From: Holophagales bacterium
Lineage (GTDB): Bacteria > Acidobacteriota > Thermoanaerobaculia > Multivoradales > Multivoraceae
Length of the DNA: 59,920 nucleotides
Assembly: GCA_009845425.1 (NCBI GenBank)
Contig: VXZQ01000006.1
Location: forward strand, 337,590 to 397,509
Reading direction: 5' to 3'
In this document: positions 33,457 to 44,522 of the stretch, in pieces
Position numbering within the stretch: the first letter of the stretch is position 1
Layout of the letters: each line of letters starts with the position of its first letter
Notes under the pieces: model-generated
The model's input: the letters and a program-made list of their open reading frames with translations, nothing else
Database searches by the model: none
What the model was told of the DNA's origin: nothing
Translations under genes and position numbers: made by a program

Positions 33457-35064
33457 GTGCGGGTCAGATACGTCGGGATTCATAGGGAGCGGAAGATCAA
33501 GACGCAGCTGCGTAGCGCTATCGCGCCGGCGATCGTGGTCGGCCTGGTTGCAGCCGGTTGCGCGCCGGACTCGGACGCGCCCCAGGATGCGGCGCCCGCG
33601 CCGCCTCCTCCGAACGTCATCGTCGTCCTCGCCGACGACCTCGGCTATGGCGACATCGGTGCCAACGGATCGACCGTCATCTCGACGCCGCACATCGACG
33701 AGCTGGCGGCGAACGGGGTGCGGCTGACCGATGGGTACGTGTCTGCAGCGGTCTGCAGTCCGATGCGGGCGGGGCTCTTCACGGGCCGCTACCAGAACCG
33801 GTTCGGCTATGAGTACAACCCGACGGCGAACTACGAGCGGAACGCCGATGCGGAGCTGGGACTGCCCGAGGACGAAACGACGCTCGGCGACATGATGCGG
33901 GAGGCCGGCTACGCGACCGGCCTGGTGGGGAAGTGGCACCTGGGTTTCCGCGAGCAGTATCACCCGCTGAAGCGAGGTTTCGACGAGTTCTTCGGCCATC
34001 TGGGCGGCGGCACGAGCTACCTCGACCCCAACGACCCTGACGGACATAGCTGGCCGCGGAGGCAGCCCGCCACGACGGAGCCGAACGCGATAAGGCCGGC
34101 GCCGGTCGTTGGCGACCGGGGCGACGGTCCGCGCGCGATCCTGGACGGCTACGAGGTCGTGGAGGTGGATGAGTACCTGACCGACGTGTTCGCGGACCGC
34201 GCCGTCTCATTCATCGAGCGCCACGCGGGCGAGCCGTTCTTCCTGATGCTGGCGCCGAACGCGCCTCACACGCCGATTCAGGCCACGACCAAGTACGTCG
34301 CCCGCTACGCGCACATCGAGGAAGCGGGGGCGCGCATCTACGCCGCCATGGTGTCGTCCGTCGATGACATGGTGGGCCGGGTCACGGCGACGCTCAGGGA
34401 GCACGGACTGGAAGAGAACACGCTCGTCGTGTTCATCTCCGACAACGGCTGCATCAACTACATGCCGGCGGTCATCTGTACGAACTCGCCGCTCTCCGGC
34501 GGCAAGCGCTATCACCTGGACGGCGGCATCCGGGTGCCGTACCTGGTCAAGTGGCCGGCGGGCCTGCCGCGGGGCCAGGTCTACAGCCGGCCAGCGAGCG
34601 TGCTCGACCTCTACGCGACGTTCGCCGCGGCGGCCGGGTCGGACGCGGGTACCGAGGACAGCGTGAACCTCCTGCCGTACCTGCGCGGCGAGATCGAGGA
34701 GCCGCCCCACGAGTACCTCTTCTGGCGGTCCCTGCCGAACGCGGCCGTTCGCTCGGGCAAGTGGAAGCTGTGGCGGATCGACCTGACAAACCAGGACCCG
34801 GCTTCCGTGCTCGGTCTCGGCGGTCGCCTGCTGCCGGAGGAGGACTATCCGCCGGTGTCGGCGTACGGCCAGATCACCGTGCTGCACGACCTCGAGGCGG
34901 ACGTCGGCGAGCGAGTGAACGTGGCCGACCAGCACCCAGAGGTCGTTGAGCGCCTCGAAGCGGCGCTGGCGGCCTGGGAAGCGGAACTCGCGGAACCAAT
35001 GTGGATCAGCAAGCGGTCGACGCTAGCCGACCTGCACGGTGAGGCGATCCAGCTCTACTTCTGA
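33457..35064 (+). CDS. FGly-type sulfatase, lipoprotein-like N-terminus
   Basis: About 535 residues if started at GTG 33457. IAPAIVVGLVAAGCAPD looks like a lipoprotein signal ending in a lipobox Cys. The sulfatase domain begins PNVIVVLADDLGYGDIG (metal Asp pair). The formylglycine motif is Cys100 in AAVCSPMRAGLFTGR (C-x-P-x-R), which needs modification by an FGE elsewhere in the genome. Further family motifs: LVGKWHLG, NAPHTPIQ and FISDNGC. The start is uncertain; no ATG lies before the signal, and GTG 33457 has only a weak AGGAC. First gene of an operon with a PhyH dioxygenase and a D-aminoacylase-like enzyme. It may release sulfate from a sulfated glycan or small molecule. Confidence 0.85.
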   Translation: MRVRYVGIHRERKIKTQLRSAIAPAIVVGLVAAGCAPDSDAPQDAAPAPPPPNVIVVLADDLGYGDIGANGSTVISTPHIDELAANGVRLTDGYVSAAVCSPMRAGLFTGRYQNRFGYEYNPTANYERNADAELGLPEDETTLGDMMREAGYATGLVGKWHLGFREQYHPLKRGFDEFFGHLGGGTSYLDPNDPDGHSWPRRQPATTEPNAIRPAPVVGDRGDGPRAILDGYEVVEVDEYLTDVFADRAVSFIERHAGEPFFLMLAPNAPHTPIQATTKYVARYAHIEEAGARIYAAMVSSVDDMVGRVTATLREHGLEENTLVVFISDNGCINYMPAVICTNSPLSGGKRYHLDGGIRVPYLVKWPAGLPRGQVYSRPASVLDLYATFAAAAGSDAGTEDSVNLLPYLRGEIEEPPHEYLFWRSLPNAAVRSGKWKLWRIDLTNQDPASVLGLGGRLLPEEDYPPVSAYGQITVLHDLEADVGERVNVADQHPEVVERLEAALAAWEAELAEPMWISKRSTLADLHGEAIQLYF

Positions 35065-35077
35065 GGAGGGGCGACCG

Positions 35078-36205
35078 GTGAACGAAGTAGCACCCGCACT
35101 CCACCCGCCAGAACTGTCTGCAGAACAGAAACGGCGGTTCTACCGCGACGGCTTCATCGTGCTGAAGAACGCGGTGGAGCCGGAGTTGACCTACCGGGCG
35201 AAGCGGCGGATCAACGTCATCGCGGGGCGTCCCGGCCGGTTGTTCGACTACTACGGCGAGCTGTCCGGTTCGCCGGAGTTTCCGGCGCTCGTCAACGAGT
35301 CCTGCCTGGGCGAAGTCCTGCGCAACACGATGGGACCGTACGATCCGCCGCAGCGGGCGATGCCGATGGTGCTCTATCCGAGCGATCCGTCACCCGAGAT
35401 CGGCCACCACGGCCTGCCGGACAACCAGCTTCCGAACTACGGCTTCTTCCCCCATCTCGACGGGCTTTGGACCGGCGCGATTCCGAAGTCGCAGGGCGAG
35501 GTCGACGACTGGAGCGCGCCACGCACCGAGCACTTCGGCGCCGGCGACGCGACGGTTATCGGCCGCAACATGACGCCGCTGTTCCAGGACCCGGACTGCC
35601 GTCTGTCGATCGGCAGCTTCACGGCCTTCGTCGGCGTTGCGCTCAACGACCAGACCGAGTTCGGGCGGGGCAACCTGGCGGTGCTTCGCGGCGCCCACCA
35701 TGCGGTCCAGGTGTTCTTTCGCTGGCAACGGGAGCAGGGCGGTCCGATCGGCCCGGAAGGCCCGGGTTGGCCCCGCCTGGTGCCGATGGGCGACGACGGC
35801 GTGGGTATGAACTACCTGCCCCAGGCGGTGCGCGATCAGTACAGAGAGGGCGCCGAGTACACGCCGGACGGGGCGATGTGGCCGCGGCCGACACCGGTTC
35901 TGCTCGACGAGGGCGACGCCGTCCTGACCCTCCACGCGATACCCCACTGCGGCACCCGGAACTACGAGGGCTCCGAGCCGCGGATGAACGTCTACTTCCG
36001 GCTGCGGCGGGAGCGGCCAGGCGGGGCCCGAGTGCTTGGCGACAGCGATCATCCGGACCGCGGCTGGAAGGGGAACTTCCTCGACTATCCGCAAGGGTAC
36101 GACCCGTGGCAGGTGGCGATCGACGCGCTCTGCGACCACTGGAGCGAGTGGGACGGGATGACGGATATCGTCGCCGGCGAGCGCGCCGCCGAGTCCCAGA
36201 ACTGA
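35078..36205 (+). CDS. phytanoyl-CoA dioxygenase (PhyH) family protein
   Basis: 375 residues; GTG 35078 follows GAGGAGGGG at good spacing. It is a 2-oxoglutarate/Fe(II) dioxygenase of the PhyH type. The H-x-D iron motif is His126-Leu-Asp128 in FFPHLDGLW, and a distal iron histidine is His286 or His290 in LTLHAIPHCG. A downstream Arg303 (SEPRMNVYF) is placed to bind 2-oxoglutarate. ALNDQTEFGRGNLAVLRGAHH is the core double-stranded-helix block. The substrate is open: the family hydroxylates acyl-CoAs, small molecules and natural products. It lies between a sulfatase and an amidohydrolase in one operon. Confidence 0.82.
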   Translation: MNEVAPALHPPELSAEQKRRFYRDGFIVLKNAVEPELTYRAKRRINVIAGRPGRLFDYYGELSGSPEFPALVNESCLGEVLRNTMGPYDPPQRAMPMVLYPSDPSPEIGHHGLPDNQLPNYGFFPHLDGLWTGAIPKSQGEVDDWSAPRTEHFGAGDATVIGRNMTPLFQDPDCRLSIGSFTAFVGVALNDQTEFGRGNLAVLRGAHHAVQVFFRWQREQGGPIGPEGPGWPRLVPMGDDGVGMNYLPQAVRDQYREGAEYTPDGAMWPRPTPVLLDEGDAVLTLHAIPHCGTRNYEGSEPRMNVYFRLRRERPGGARVLGDSDHPDRGWKGNFLDYPQGYDPWQVAIDALCDHWSEWDGMTDIVAGERAAESQN

Positions 36206-36227
36206 GACCCTGACAAGAGGACAGACC

Positions 36228-37985
<1,758 letters not shown>

Positions 37986-37990
37986 CCGCG

Positions 37991-38019
37991 TGTCGGTGCG
38001 CCGGCCTTCTGGCCGGCAT
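37991..38019. repeat. REP-like palindrome, copy 1
   Basis: Identical over 29 bp to 42941-42969. A 7-bp stem GCCGGCC/GGCCGGC (38000-38006 with 38011-38017) and a TTCT loop. A second small hairpin (GCCGC-GAA-GCGGC, 38027-38039) follows. It sits in the 64-bp gap between two convergent genes, where it may terminate transcription in both directions. Confidence 0.65.
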
Positions 38020-38049
38020 CCGGCGAGCCGCGAAGCGGCGACGTCGGCC

Positions 38050-38958
38050 TTAAGGTTTCTCGGTGTACCTTTCTCCAGCCTCCACGGCGACGGGCAGGCG
38101 GTTGCGGGGTGTCGCCAGCGGGCAGGTCGCGAACTCGGTGAACACACACGGCGGGTTGTAGGCCTTGTTGAAGTCCAGGATGGTCGTGCCGTCGTCGCCG
38201 GGCAGGGCCGCGGCCAGGTAGCGGCCGGCGGGGTAGGTCGTGTCGCCGGTCGTTTCATCGGCGAAGACGATCATGAACCCGTCGTCGGATCGGTACGCCT
38301 CGAGCGACAGTGAATGTCCCTGGACCTCGAACTCCAGGGTGCCGGGGACGGTCGGTTCCCAGCCGAGACCTTCGACGATGGTCGGCACTCTGATCGTCCG
38401 CGGTTCCGGGTAGGGCTCGAAGCGGGCCTCGAGGCGCCAGCTCGGGTCTGCATCGAAGGACTCGATGCCGGCGAAGGCGCCAATGGCCGGATGGTCGTAG
38501 TCCCGCAGCCGCACTCCGAGCCGGTCCATTCGCCGGATCACGGTCCAGGCCAGGGGGCCGGACGTGAGGAGAGTGGCCCGTTTCTCCTGATCGTCGGCGA
38601 GGACCATCTCGGTGACGGGCGTTTCGTCGTGGAGGACGTCGGCTCCGGGCGCTGCCTGGAAGGTGACTGTGCCGTTCTCCACCACGAAATCGCCGAGCTT
38701 CCGCGGCGACGATCCTTCAGGCGTCACTAAGTCGTTGTCGTCCGCGGCGCCGAAGCTGTTGGCGCCTTCCTTCAGCCAGTAGAGACCCGCGAGATTGAGC
38801 CAACCGGTCGGGCCCTTGAGATCCGCCACCCGATCGGCTCGCCATTCGGCAAGGGCGCTCTCGTATCGGGCGGGTTCCGACTCCTCGCTCGTTGCCGGCT
38901 GAGCGAGGATGACCGCGGCCACCAGCAGCGCCCGGATTCGATGGTCGATTCCTGTCAC
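38050..38958 (-). CDS. DUF1684 family protein, secreted
   Basis: About 302 residues from GTG 38958, starting with a signal peptide (IDHRIRALLVAAVILAQPA). The signature block is at the C-terminus: ILDFNKAYNPPCVFTEFATC, then PLATPRNRLPVAVEAGE, diagnostic of DUF1684. The N-terminal part has GPTGWLNLAGLYWLKEGANSF, also typical. Function of the family is unknown; the two conserved Cys residues in the C-terminal block may form a disulfide. The start codon is only weakly supported. It diverges from the DUF1592 gene across a 161-bp gap holding one possible -10 box. Confidence 0.82.
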   Translation of the reverse strand: MTGIDHRIRALLVAAVILAQPATSEESEPARYESALAEWRADRVADLKGPTGWLNLAGLYWLKEGANSFGAADDNDLVTPEGSSPRKLGDFVVENGTVTFQAAPGADVLHDETPVTEMVLADDQEKRATLLTSGPLAWTVIRRMDRLGVRLRDYDHPAIGAFAGIESFDADPSWRLEARFEPYPEPRTIRVPTIVEGLGWEPTVPGTLEFEVQGHSLSLEAYRSDDGFMIVFADETTGDTTYPAGRYLAAALPGDDGTTILDFNKAYNPPCVFTEFATCPLATPRNRLPVAVEAGERYTEKP

Positions 38959-39062
38959 TGCCTGAGATCCTAGGACAGGAAGCCAGGAAGTACGGTTCCT
39001 TGAACTGACCGCGAGGGCGGCGTCAGACCGCGACGCGCACATCCAGCGACGGCGCCGACTGT

Positions 39063-39068
39063 TAGACT
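39063..39068 (+). promoter_or_regulatory. possible -10 box (TAGACT)
   Basis: TAGACT in GTTAGACTGCC, 51 nt before the TTG at 39120. It would drive the DUF1592-DUF1552-ankyrin run. Confidence 0.35.
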
Positions 39069-39119
39069 GCCGTTCGCGTTCCTGTAGCCAGTTCAGGTCT
39101 TCAGCCCGGGAGTTGGAGA

Positions 39120-41555
39120 TTGCGTGACCCACGACCCATTCGGTGTTGTCGCCCGCGGGCGATTCATGCGGCTGCGGTGTGTCTCGTTCTCTTCTTTGCG
39201 CTGGCTGGAGCGACCGCCGCGGCCGGGCCGCCCGCGGCCCCGCCGGCAGCCCCGGCCTTCGACGCCGACGCGCCGCACCGCGCCCTGATCTCGCGCCACT
39301 GCCTGGGTTGCCACAACGCTCGGCTGAAGACGGCTGGACTCGAACTCGATGCGCTCGTCGAGCAGCACGAGAATCTCGACCGTGCCACCTGGGAGAAGGT
39401 GGCTCGCAAGCTGCGCGCGCGGCAGATGCCGCCGCCGGGACGTCGCCGTCCGGACGAGAGTGCATACCGAGACGCCTTGGCCTCGCTCGAGGGCGAGCTT
39501 GACCGGATCGCCGCCGACCAGCCCGATCCGGGCCGCACGGAGACCTTCCGTCGGCTGAACCGCACCGAGTACCACAACGCGGTGCGCGATCTGCTGGCGC
39601 TGGAGGTCGACGTCGCCTCGCTGCTGCCGGCGGACTCGGCGAGCTTCGGATTCGACAACGTGACGGTCGGCGACCTCTCGCCGACCCTGCTGGAGCGCTA
39701 CGTCGGCGCGGCGGAGAAGATCAGCCGGCTGGCAGTCGGCCGCTCGTACGCGGAACCGGTCGGCATCACGTTCCGCACGGAGCCCGACCAGACCCAGGAG
39801 AAACACGTCGAAGGCCTCCCGGTCGGCACCCGGGGCGGCATCCTCGCGACCTGGAACTTCCCGGCCGACGGTGTCTACGAGTTCTCGATCCGGCTCGCCC
39901 GCGACCGCAACGAACACGTCGAGGGCCTGAGAGAGCCGCACGACCTGGAACTCCTGATCGACCGGGAGCACATCGAGTCCTTCACCGTCGCTCCGCCGGA
40001 CCTGATGAGCGACGTGGCGCTGAACTACCAGCCGTCGCAGGACGACGTCGACGATCACCTGGTCGTGCGTGTGCCGGTTACCGCTGGACCGCACGATGTC
40101 GGCGTCACCTTCCCGGCCCGGCCCTGGGTGCTGCTCGAGACGGCGCGGCAGCCCTACGAGTCGCACTTCAACTACTACCGCCACCCCCGGGTGCAGCCGG
40201 CGATCTTCTCGGTCTCGATCGTCGGGCCGTACCTGCCGCTCGGCGCCGGCGACACGCCGAGCCGCCAGCGGATCTTCGTCTGCCAGCCGCAGAACGTCGC
40301 CGAGGAGGACCCCTGCGCGCGGGAGATCCTGGCCAACGTGATGCGCCGGGCCTACCGGCGGCCGGTGACCGGCGAGGACGTGCGCGGACCGTTCGCGCTC
40401 TACGAGCAGGCCGGGGCCGAGCACGGGTTCGAGGCGGGCATCGAAATGGGATTGGCGGCGGTCCTGGTCAGCCCGGAGTTCCTGTTCCGCATCGAGCGGG
40501 ATCCGGCTGGCGTGGAGGCCGGGGCGCCGTACCGCGTGAGCGAGGTGGAGCTCGCGTCACGGCTCGCCTTCTTCCTGTGGAGCAGCATCCCGGATGACGA
40601 GCTACTGGAGATCGCGTCGGCCGGCCGACTGGGCGAGCCGGACGTGCTCGAGCAGCAGGTCGAGCGCATGCTCGCCGACCCGCGAGCCGGAAACCTGGTC
40701 ACGAACTTCGCCGCCCAATGGCTCCATCTGCGCAATCTGGACGGAGTCACCCCCGACAAGCGCCTGTTCCCTGACTTCGACGACAACCTCCGGCAGGCCA
40801 TGCGCCGCGAGACGGAACTGTTCGTCGGCAGCATCCTGCGGGAGGACCGCAGCGCCCTCGATCTCGTGCGCGCGGACTACACGTTCCTCAACGAGCGGCT
40901 GGCCAAGCACTACGGCGTTCCGCACGTCTATGGCAGCCGTTTCCGCCGGGTGGACCTCGACGACGACAGCGTACGCGGCGGCCTGCTGCGCCACGGCAGC
41001 ATCCTGACCGTGACTTCGTTCGCCACCCGTACCTCGCCGGTGGTGCGCGGCAACTGGGTGCTGGGCAACCTGCTCGGGGTGCCACCGCCGCCACCACCGC
41101 CAGACGTGCCCGATCTGCCGGAAGCAAAGATCGTCGCCAAGGAACTGCCGATGCGCGAGCGGCTGTCGGCGCATCGCGACAACCCGGCCTGCTCCGGCTG
41201 CCACCGGCTGATGGACCCGGTCGGCTTCGCGCTCGAGAACTACGACGCGATCGGCCGCTGGCGGACGGTCGACGCGGGCTTCCCGATCGACGCTTCCGGC
41301 GAGCTGTGGGACGGTACCGCCCTGGGCGGCGTCAGGGAACTCGAGTCGGCGATGCTGGCGCGGCCCGAGCTGTTCCTGACCACCCTGACCGAGAAGCTGC
41401 TCGTGTTCGGCACCGGCCGCGGCGTGACCGCGACCGACGCCCCCGCGGTGCGCGCGATCCTGCGCCGTGCGGAAACCGACGACTACCGCCTGTCGTCCCT
41501 GATTCAGGCAGTCGTCGCCAGCGATCCCTTCCAGATGAGGAGAGCATCGTCATGA
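39120..41555 (+). CDS. DUF1592/DUF1588/DUF1587/DUF1585 cytochrome-like protein
   Basis: 811 residues, exported (hydrophobic segment AAAVCLVLFFALAGATAA). Domain order as in this Planctomycetota/Acidobacteriota family: an N-terminal haem-like region RHCLGCHNARLKTAGLEL (CxxCH), DUF1587 (FRRLNRTEYHNAVRDLLAL), a beta-rich binding region, DUF1592 (SRLAFFLWSSIPDDELL), DUF1588 (RGGLLRHGSILTVTSFATRT) with a second CxxCH in ACSGCHRLMDPVGFALEN, then DUF1585 (EKLLVFGTGRGV). Function is unproven; an extracytoplasmic redox or degradation role is usually supposed. TTG 39120 is the most upstream plausible start. Its stop overlaps the DUF1552 start by 4 bp, so the two are coupled. Confidence 0.85.
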   Translation: MRDPRPIRCCRPRAIHAAAVCLVLFFALAGATAAAGPPAAPPAAPAFDADAPHRALISRHCLGCHNARLKTAGLELDALVEQHENLDRATWEKVARKLRARQMPPPGRRRPDESAYRDALASLEGELDRIAADQPDPGRTETFRRLNRTEYHNAVRDLLALEVDVASLLPADSASFGFDNVTVGDLSPTLLERYVGAAEKISRLAVGRSYAEPVGITFRTEPDQTQEKHVEGLPVGTRGGILATWNFPADGVYEFSIRLARDRNEHVEGLREPHDLELLIDREHIESFTVAPPDLMSDVALNYQPSQDDVDDHLVVRVPVTAGPHDVGVTFPARPWVLLETARQPYESHFNYYRHPRVQPAIFSVSIVGPYLPLGAGDTPSRQRIFVCQPQNVAEEDPCAREILANVMRRAYRRPVTGEDVRGPFALYEQAGAEHGFEAGIEMGLAAVLVSPEFLFRIERDPAGVEAGAPYRVSEVELASRLAFFLWSSIPDDELLEIASAGRLGEPDVLEQQVERMLADPRAGNLVTNFAAQWLHLRNLDGVTPDKRLFPDFDDNLRQAMRRETELFVGSILREDRSALDLVRADYTFLNERLAKHYGVPHVYGSRFRRVDLDDDSVRGGLLRHGSILTVTSFATRTSPVVRGNWVLGNLLGVPPPPPPPDVPDLPEAKIVAKELPMRERLSAHRDNPACSGCHRLMDPVGFALENYDAIGRWRTVDAGFPIDASGELWDGTALGGVRELESAMLARPELFLTTLTEKLLVFGTGRGVTATDAPAVRAILRRAETDDYRLSSLIQAVVASDPFQMRRASS

Positions 41556-42904
41556 TCCTGACCAAGAAGTCGTTACCGCGCCGGACCTTCCTGCGCGGCA
41601 TGGGCGCGGCGATCGCCCTGCCCCTGCTCGACGCGATGGTGCCGTCGATGACCGCCTGGGCCAAGACGGCGGCCAAGCCGGTGCGGCGCCTGGGCTTCGT
41701 CTACATCCCGATGGGCTCCGACATCACCCGCTGGCGTCCGGCCGGCGGCAGCGGGGCGCTCGGTGAACTCTCACCGTCGCTCAGTCCGCTGGAGGGCTTC
41801 AGGAAGCAGATCTCGGTGATCAGCAACCTGGAACTGAAGAATGCCTATCCCGGGACCCACGCAACCTCGAATGCGGCCTTCCTGAGCGCGGCGAAGGCGA
41901 AGTGGACGGAGAGCACGGACTACTACCTCGGCACGACGGTCGATCAGATCGCCGCCCAGCAGATGGGCCAGGAGACCCAGTTGCCGTCGCTCGAACTGGC
42001 GATGGACCTGATGGACATGGTCGGCCAGTGCGACAACGGCTACGCCTGCGTGTACCAGAACAATCTCTCCTGGTCGTCGCCGACGACGCCGCTGCCGGCC
42101 GAGGCCCATCCGCGGATCGTGTTCGAGCGGCTGTTCGGCGAGGGCGGCACGGCGGACGAGCGGCGCGAGGGGCTTCAGCGCAAGGCAAGCCTGCTCGACT
42201 GGGTGCACGAGGACATCACCCGGCTCCAGGGCATGCTCGGTCCCGGCGACCGGGTCAAGGTCAGCGAGTACCTCGACTCCGTGCGCGAGGTCGAGCGTCG
42301 CATCCAGAAGGCGGAGGCTCAGGCCGACGAGGGCGCGCTTCCCGACGTCGACCGCCCGGCCGGCGTGCCCGCGGCCTACGCCGACCACGCCCGCCTGATG
42401 TTCGACCTCCAGGTGCTGGCGCTGCAGGCCGACGTGACCCGGGTCATCACCTTCCAGCTCGCCCGCGAGTCGAGCAACCGGACCTACCCCGAGATCGGCG
42501 TGCCGGACCCGCACCATCCGACCTCCCACCACGGCAACGATCCCGAGAAGGTGGCGAAGCTGGCGAAGATCAACCAGTTCCACGTCTCGCTGTTCGCCTA
42601 CTTCCTCGAGAAGCTCGCGGCGGTGCCGGAAGGAGACGGCAACCTGCTCGACAACTCGCTCTACCTCTACGGCAGCGGCATGGGCAACCCGAACGTCCAC
42701 GACCACGTGAACCTGCCGATCGTCGTTGCCGGCGGCGGAGGAGGCACCGTCCGCGGCGGCCAGCACATCGTCTACGACCAGCCGGCGCCGATGGCCAACC
42801 TGCACCTGACCCTGCTCGACAGCGTCGGCGTGCGGCTCGACTCCTTCGCCGACAGCACCGGCCGAATCGACACCCTGGCCGAGCCGGTCCACCTGGCGGG
42901 CTGA
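41552..42904 (+). CDS. DUF1552 family protein, Tat-exported
   Basis: 450 residues from ATG 41552 (ATGA overlap with the DUF1592 stop). The N-terminus SLPRRTFLRGMGAAIALPLL is a twin-arginine signal. FVYIPMGSDITRWRPAG, then HATSNAAFLS and LFDLQVLALQADVTRVITFQ are typical DUF1552 blocks, related in part to DUF1501/sulfatase-like folds. GSGMGNPNVHDHVNLPIVVAGG lies near the end. The family is nearly always encoded after a DUF1592 protein, as here, so the two are likely secreted partners; the substrate is unknown. Confidence 0.88.
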   Translation: MILTKKSLPRRTFLRGMGAAIALPLLDAMVPSMTAWAKTAAKPVRRLGFVYIPMGSDITRWRPAGGSGALGELSPSLSPLEGFRKQISVISNLELKNAYPGTHATSNAAFLSAAKAKWTESTDYYLGTTVDQIAAQQMGQETQLPSLELAMDLMDMVGQCDNGYACVYQNNLSWSSPTTPLPAEAHPRIVFERLFGEGGTADERREGLQRKASLLDWVHEDITRLQGMLGPGDRVKVSEYLDSVREVERRIQKAEAQADEGALPDVDRPAGVPAAYADHARLMFDLQVLALQADVTRVITFQLARESSNRTYPEIGVPDPHHPTSHHGNDPEKVAKLAKINQFHVSLFAYFLEKLAAVPEGDGNLLDNSLYLYGSGMGNPNVHDHVNLPIVVAGGGGGTVRGGQHIVYDQPAPMANLHLTLLDSVGVRLDSFADSTGRIDTLAEPVHLAG

Positions 42905-42910
42905 GGGCGA

Positions 42911-44512
42911 GTGGTGGCAAAGCTCATGCAGTCGTCCCATTGTCGGTGCGCCGGCCTTCTGGCCGGCATTCTGATCGGCGTCGTGCCGGCAATCGCCACC
43001 ACCAACACACCCCTAGCCGACGCGGCCGAACACCTCGACACCGCCACCATCGAGCGCCTCCTCGCCGCGTCTCCTCGCCCCGACGAGATCAACGCCGCCC
43101 AGGTCGACGGCATGACGGCCCTCCACTGGGCCGTCTACCACGACCGCGGCAACCTCGTCCGCCGCCTGCTAGACGCCGGCGCCGATGCCTCCGCTACGAA
43201 CCGCTACGGCGTCATCCCGCTGTCCCTGGCCTGCGCCAACGGCAACTTCGAGATCGTCGAAGCGCTACTGGCCGCGGGAGCCGACCCCAACGCGGTGCTC
43301 GCGGGCGGTGAGACGGTGTTCATGACCGCGGCGCGGACCGGCCGGATCGAGGTCGTCGAAGCGCTCTACGAGGCCGGTGCCGACGTCCACTTCCGCGAAC
43401 CGAAACGGGGCCAAACGGCGCTCATGTGGGCGGCCGCCGAGGGTAACCTGGAAGTCGTCGAACTGCTGCTCGAGGTCGGCGCGGACCCCAACGCGACCCT
43501 GGACTCCGGCTTCACGCCGCTCCTGTTCGCGGTCCGCGAAGGACGAATCGGCGTGATGGAGGCGCTGCTCCGGGCGGGTGTCGACGTGAACGCGCCGACG
43601 CCGGGCAAGGCGGTGAAGCGGGACCGTCCGCTGCCGGGCGGCCGCTCCGTTCGCCCTGGATCGACGCCGCTGCTGGTCGCGGTCACCAACGGCCACTTCG
43701 AGCTGGCGGCACGGCTCCTCGACGCGGGTGCCGACCCGAACGTGGCCCACACCGGGTACACCGCGCTCCACATGCTGGCACGGGTACGCAAGCCGGGCGC
43801 CGGCGACAACAACCCGCGGCCCGATGGCTCGGGATCGATGGACGGCCTGGACTTCGTCCGCGACATGGTGGAGCACGGCGCCGATCTCGAGGCCCGGATG
43901 ACGACCAGGGCCAGGCTGAACAACACGAGCCTGAACGAGCTGGGGGCGACGCCGTTCGTCCTGGCGGCGTTGGTCGCCGACGCGGCCCTGATGCGGACCC
44001 TGGCCGACCTCGGCGCCGATCCGCTGACCCGGACGGAAGACGGCTCGACGGCCCTGATGGCCGCGGCCGGCCTCGGCACGCGCTCGCCCGGCGAGGACGC
44101 CGGCACCGAAGAGGAGGTGCTCGAGGCCGTGCGGACGGCGCTGGAGCTGGGCGCCGACATCGATGCGGTGAACGCCAACGGCGAAACCCCGATGCATGGC
44201 GCCGCCTACAAGAACCTGCCGCGGGTCGTCCACCTCCTGGCCGACAGCGGCGCCGACATCGAGGTCTGGAACCAGCGCAACAAGTACGGCTGGACCCCGC
44301 TGACGATCGCGCGCGGCTACCGCTTCGGCAACTTCAAACCGTCCCCGGTCACCGTCGCCGCGATCGAGGCGATCATGCTCGGCGAAGGCGTGCGTCCGCC
44401 GACCGAGGAGGAAGAGGACGCCAAGGCGGTCGACATCTACGCCAAGCCGGCGCCGAAACCACCGGAGCCCGAGGCCAAGAAAGACGAAACGAAGAAGCCT
44501 CCGGCGAACTGA
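42911..44512 (+). CDS. secreted ankyrin-repeat protein, DUF1592-associated
   Basis: 533 residues from GTG 42911 (GTG 42914 or ATG 42926 are alternatives). The signal peptide (CAGLLAGILIGVVPAIA) is partly encoded by a REP-like palindrome. The mature protein has about ten ankyrin repeats (MTALHWAVYHDRGNLVRRLL, GVIPLSLACANGNFEIVEAL, GQTALMWAAAEGNLEVVELL), with a linker (residues about 235-255, KRDRPLPGGRSVRPG) and a Glu/Lys/Pro-rich tail (KPAPKPPEPEAKKDETKKP). Such ankyrin proteins commonly accompany DUF1592/DUF1552 pairs. It lies 6 bp after the DUF1552 stop, so it is cotranscribed. It may bind the two enzymes or their target (inference). Confidence 0.85.
   Translation: MVAKLMQSSHCRCAGLLAGILIGVVPAIATTNTPLADAAEHLDTATIERLLAASPRPDEINAAQVDGMTALHWAVYHDRGNLVRRLLDAGADASATNRYGVIPLSLACANGNFEIVEALLAAGADPNAVLAGGETVFMTAARTGRIEVVEALYEAGADVHFREPKRGQTALMWAAAEGNLEVVELLLEVGADPNATLDSGFTPLLFAVREGRIGVMEALLRAGVDVNAPTPGKAVKRDRPLPGGRSVRPGSTPLLVAVTNGHFELAARLLDAGADPNVAHTGYTALHMLARVRKPGAGDNNPRPDGSGSMDGLDFVRDMVEHGADLEARMTTRARLNNTSLNELGATPFVLAALVADAALMRTLADLGADPLTRTEDGSTALMAAAGLGTRSPGEDAGTEEEVLEAVRTALELGADIDAVNANGETPMHGAAYKNLPRVVHLLADSGADIEVWNQRNKYGWTPLTIARGYRFGNFKPSPVTVAAIEAIMLGEGVRPPTEEEEDAKAVDIYAKPAPKPPEPEAKKDETKKPPAN
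42941..42969. repeat. REP-like palindrome, copy 2, inside a gene start
   Basis: 29-bp identity to 37991-38019, with the same 7-bp stem (42950-42956 with 42961-42967). Here it lies about 10 codons into the ankyrin gene and encodes CRCAGLLAG of the predicted signal peptide. Confidence 0.7.
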
Positions 44513-44522
44513 GCGGTCTTCG

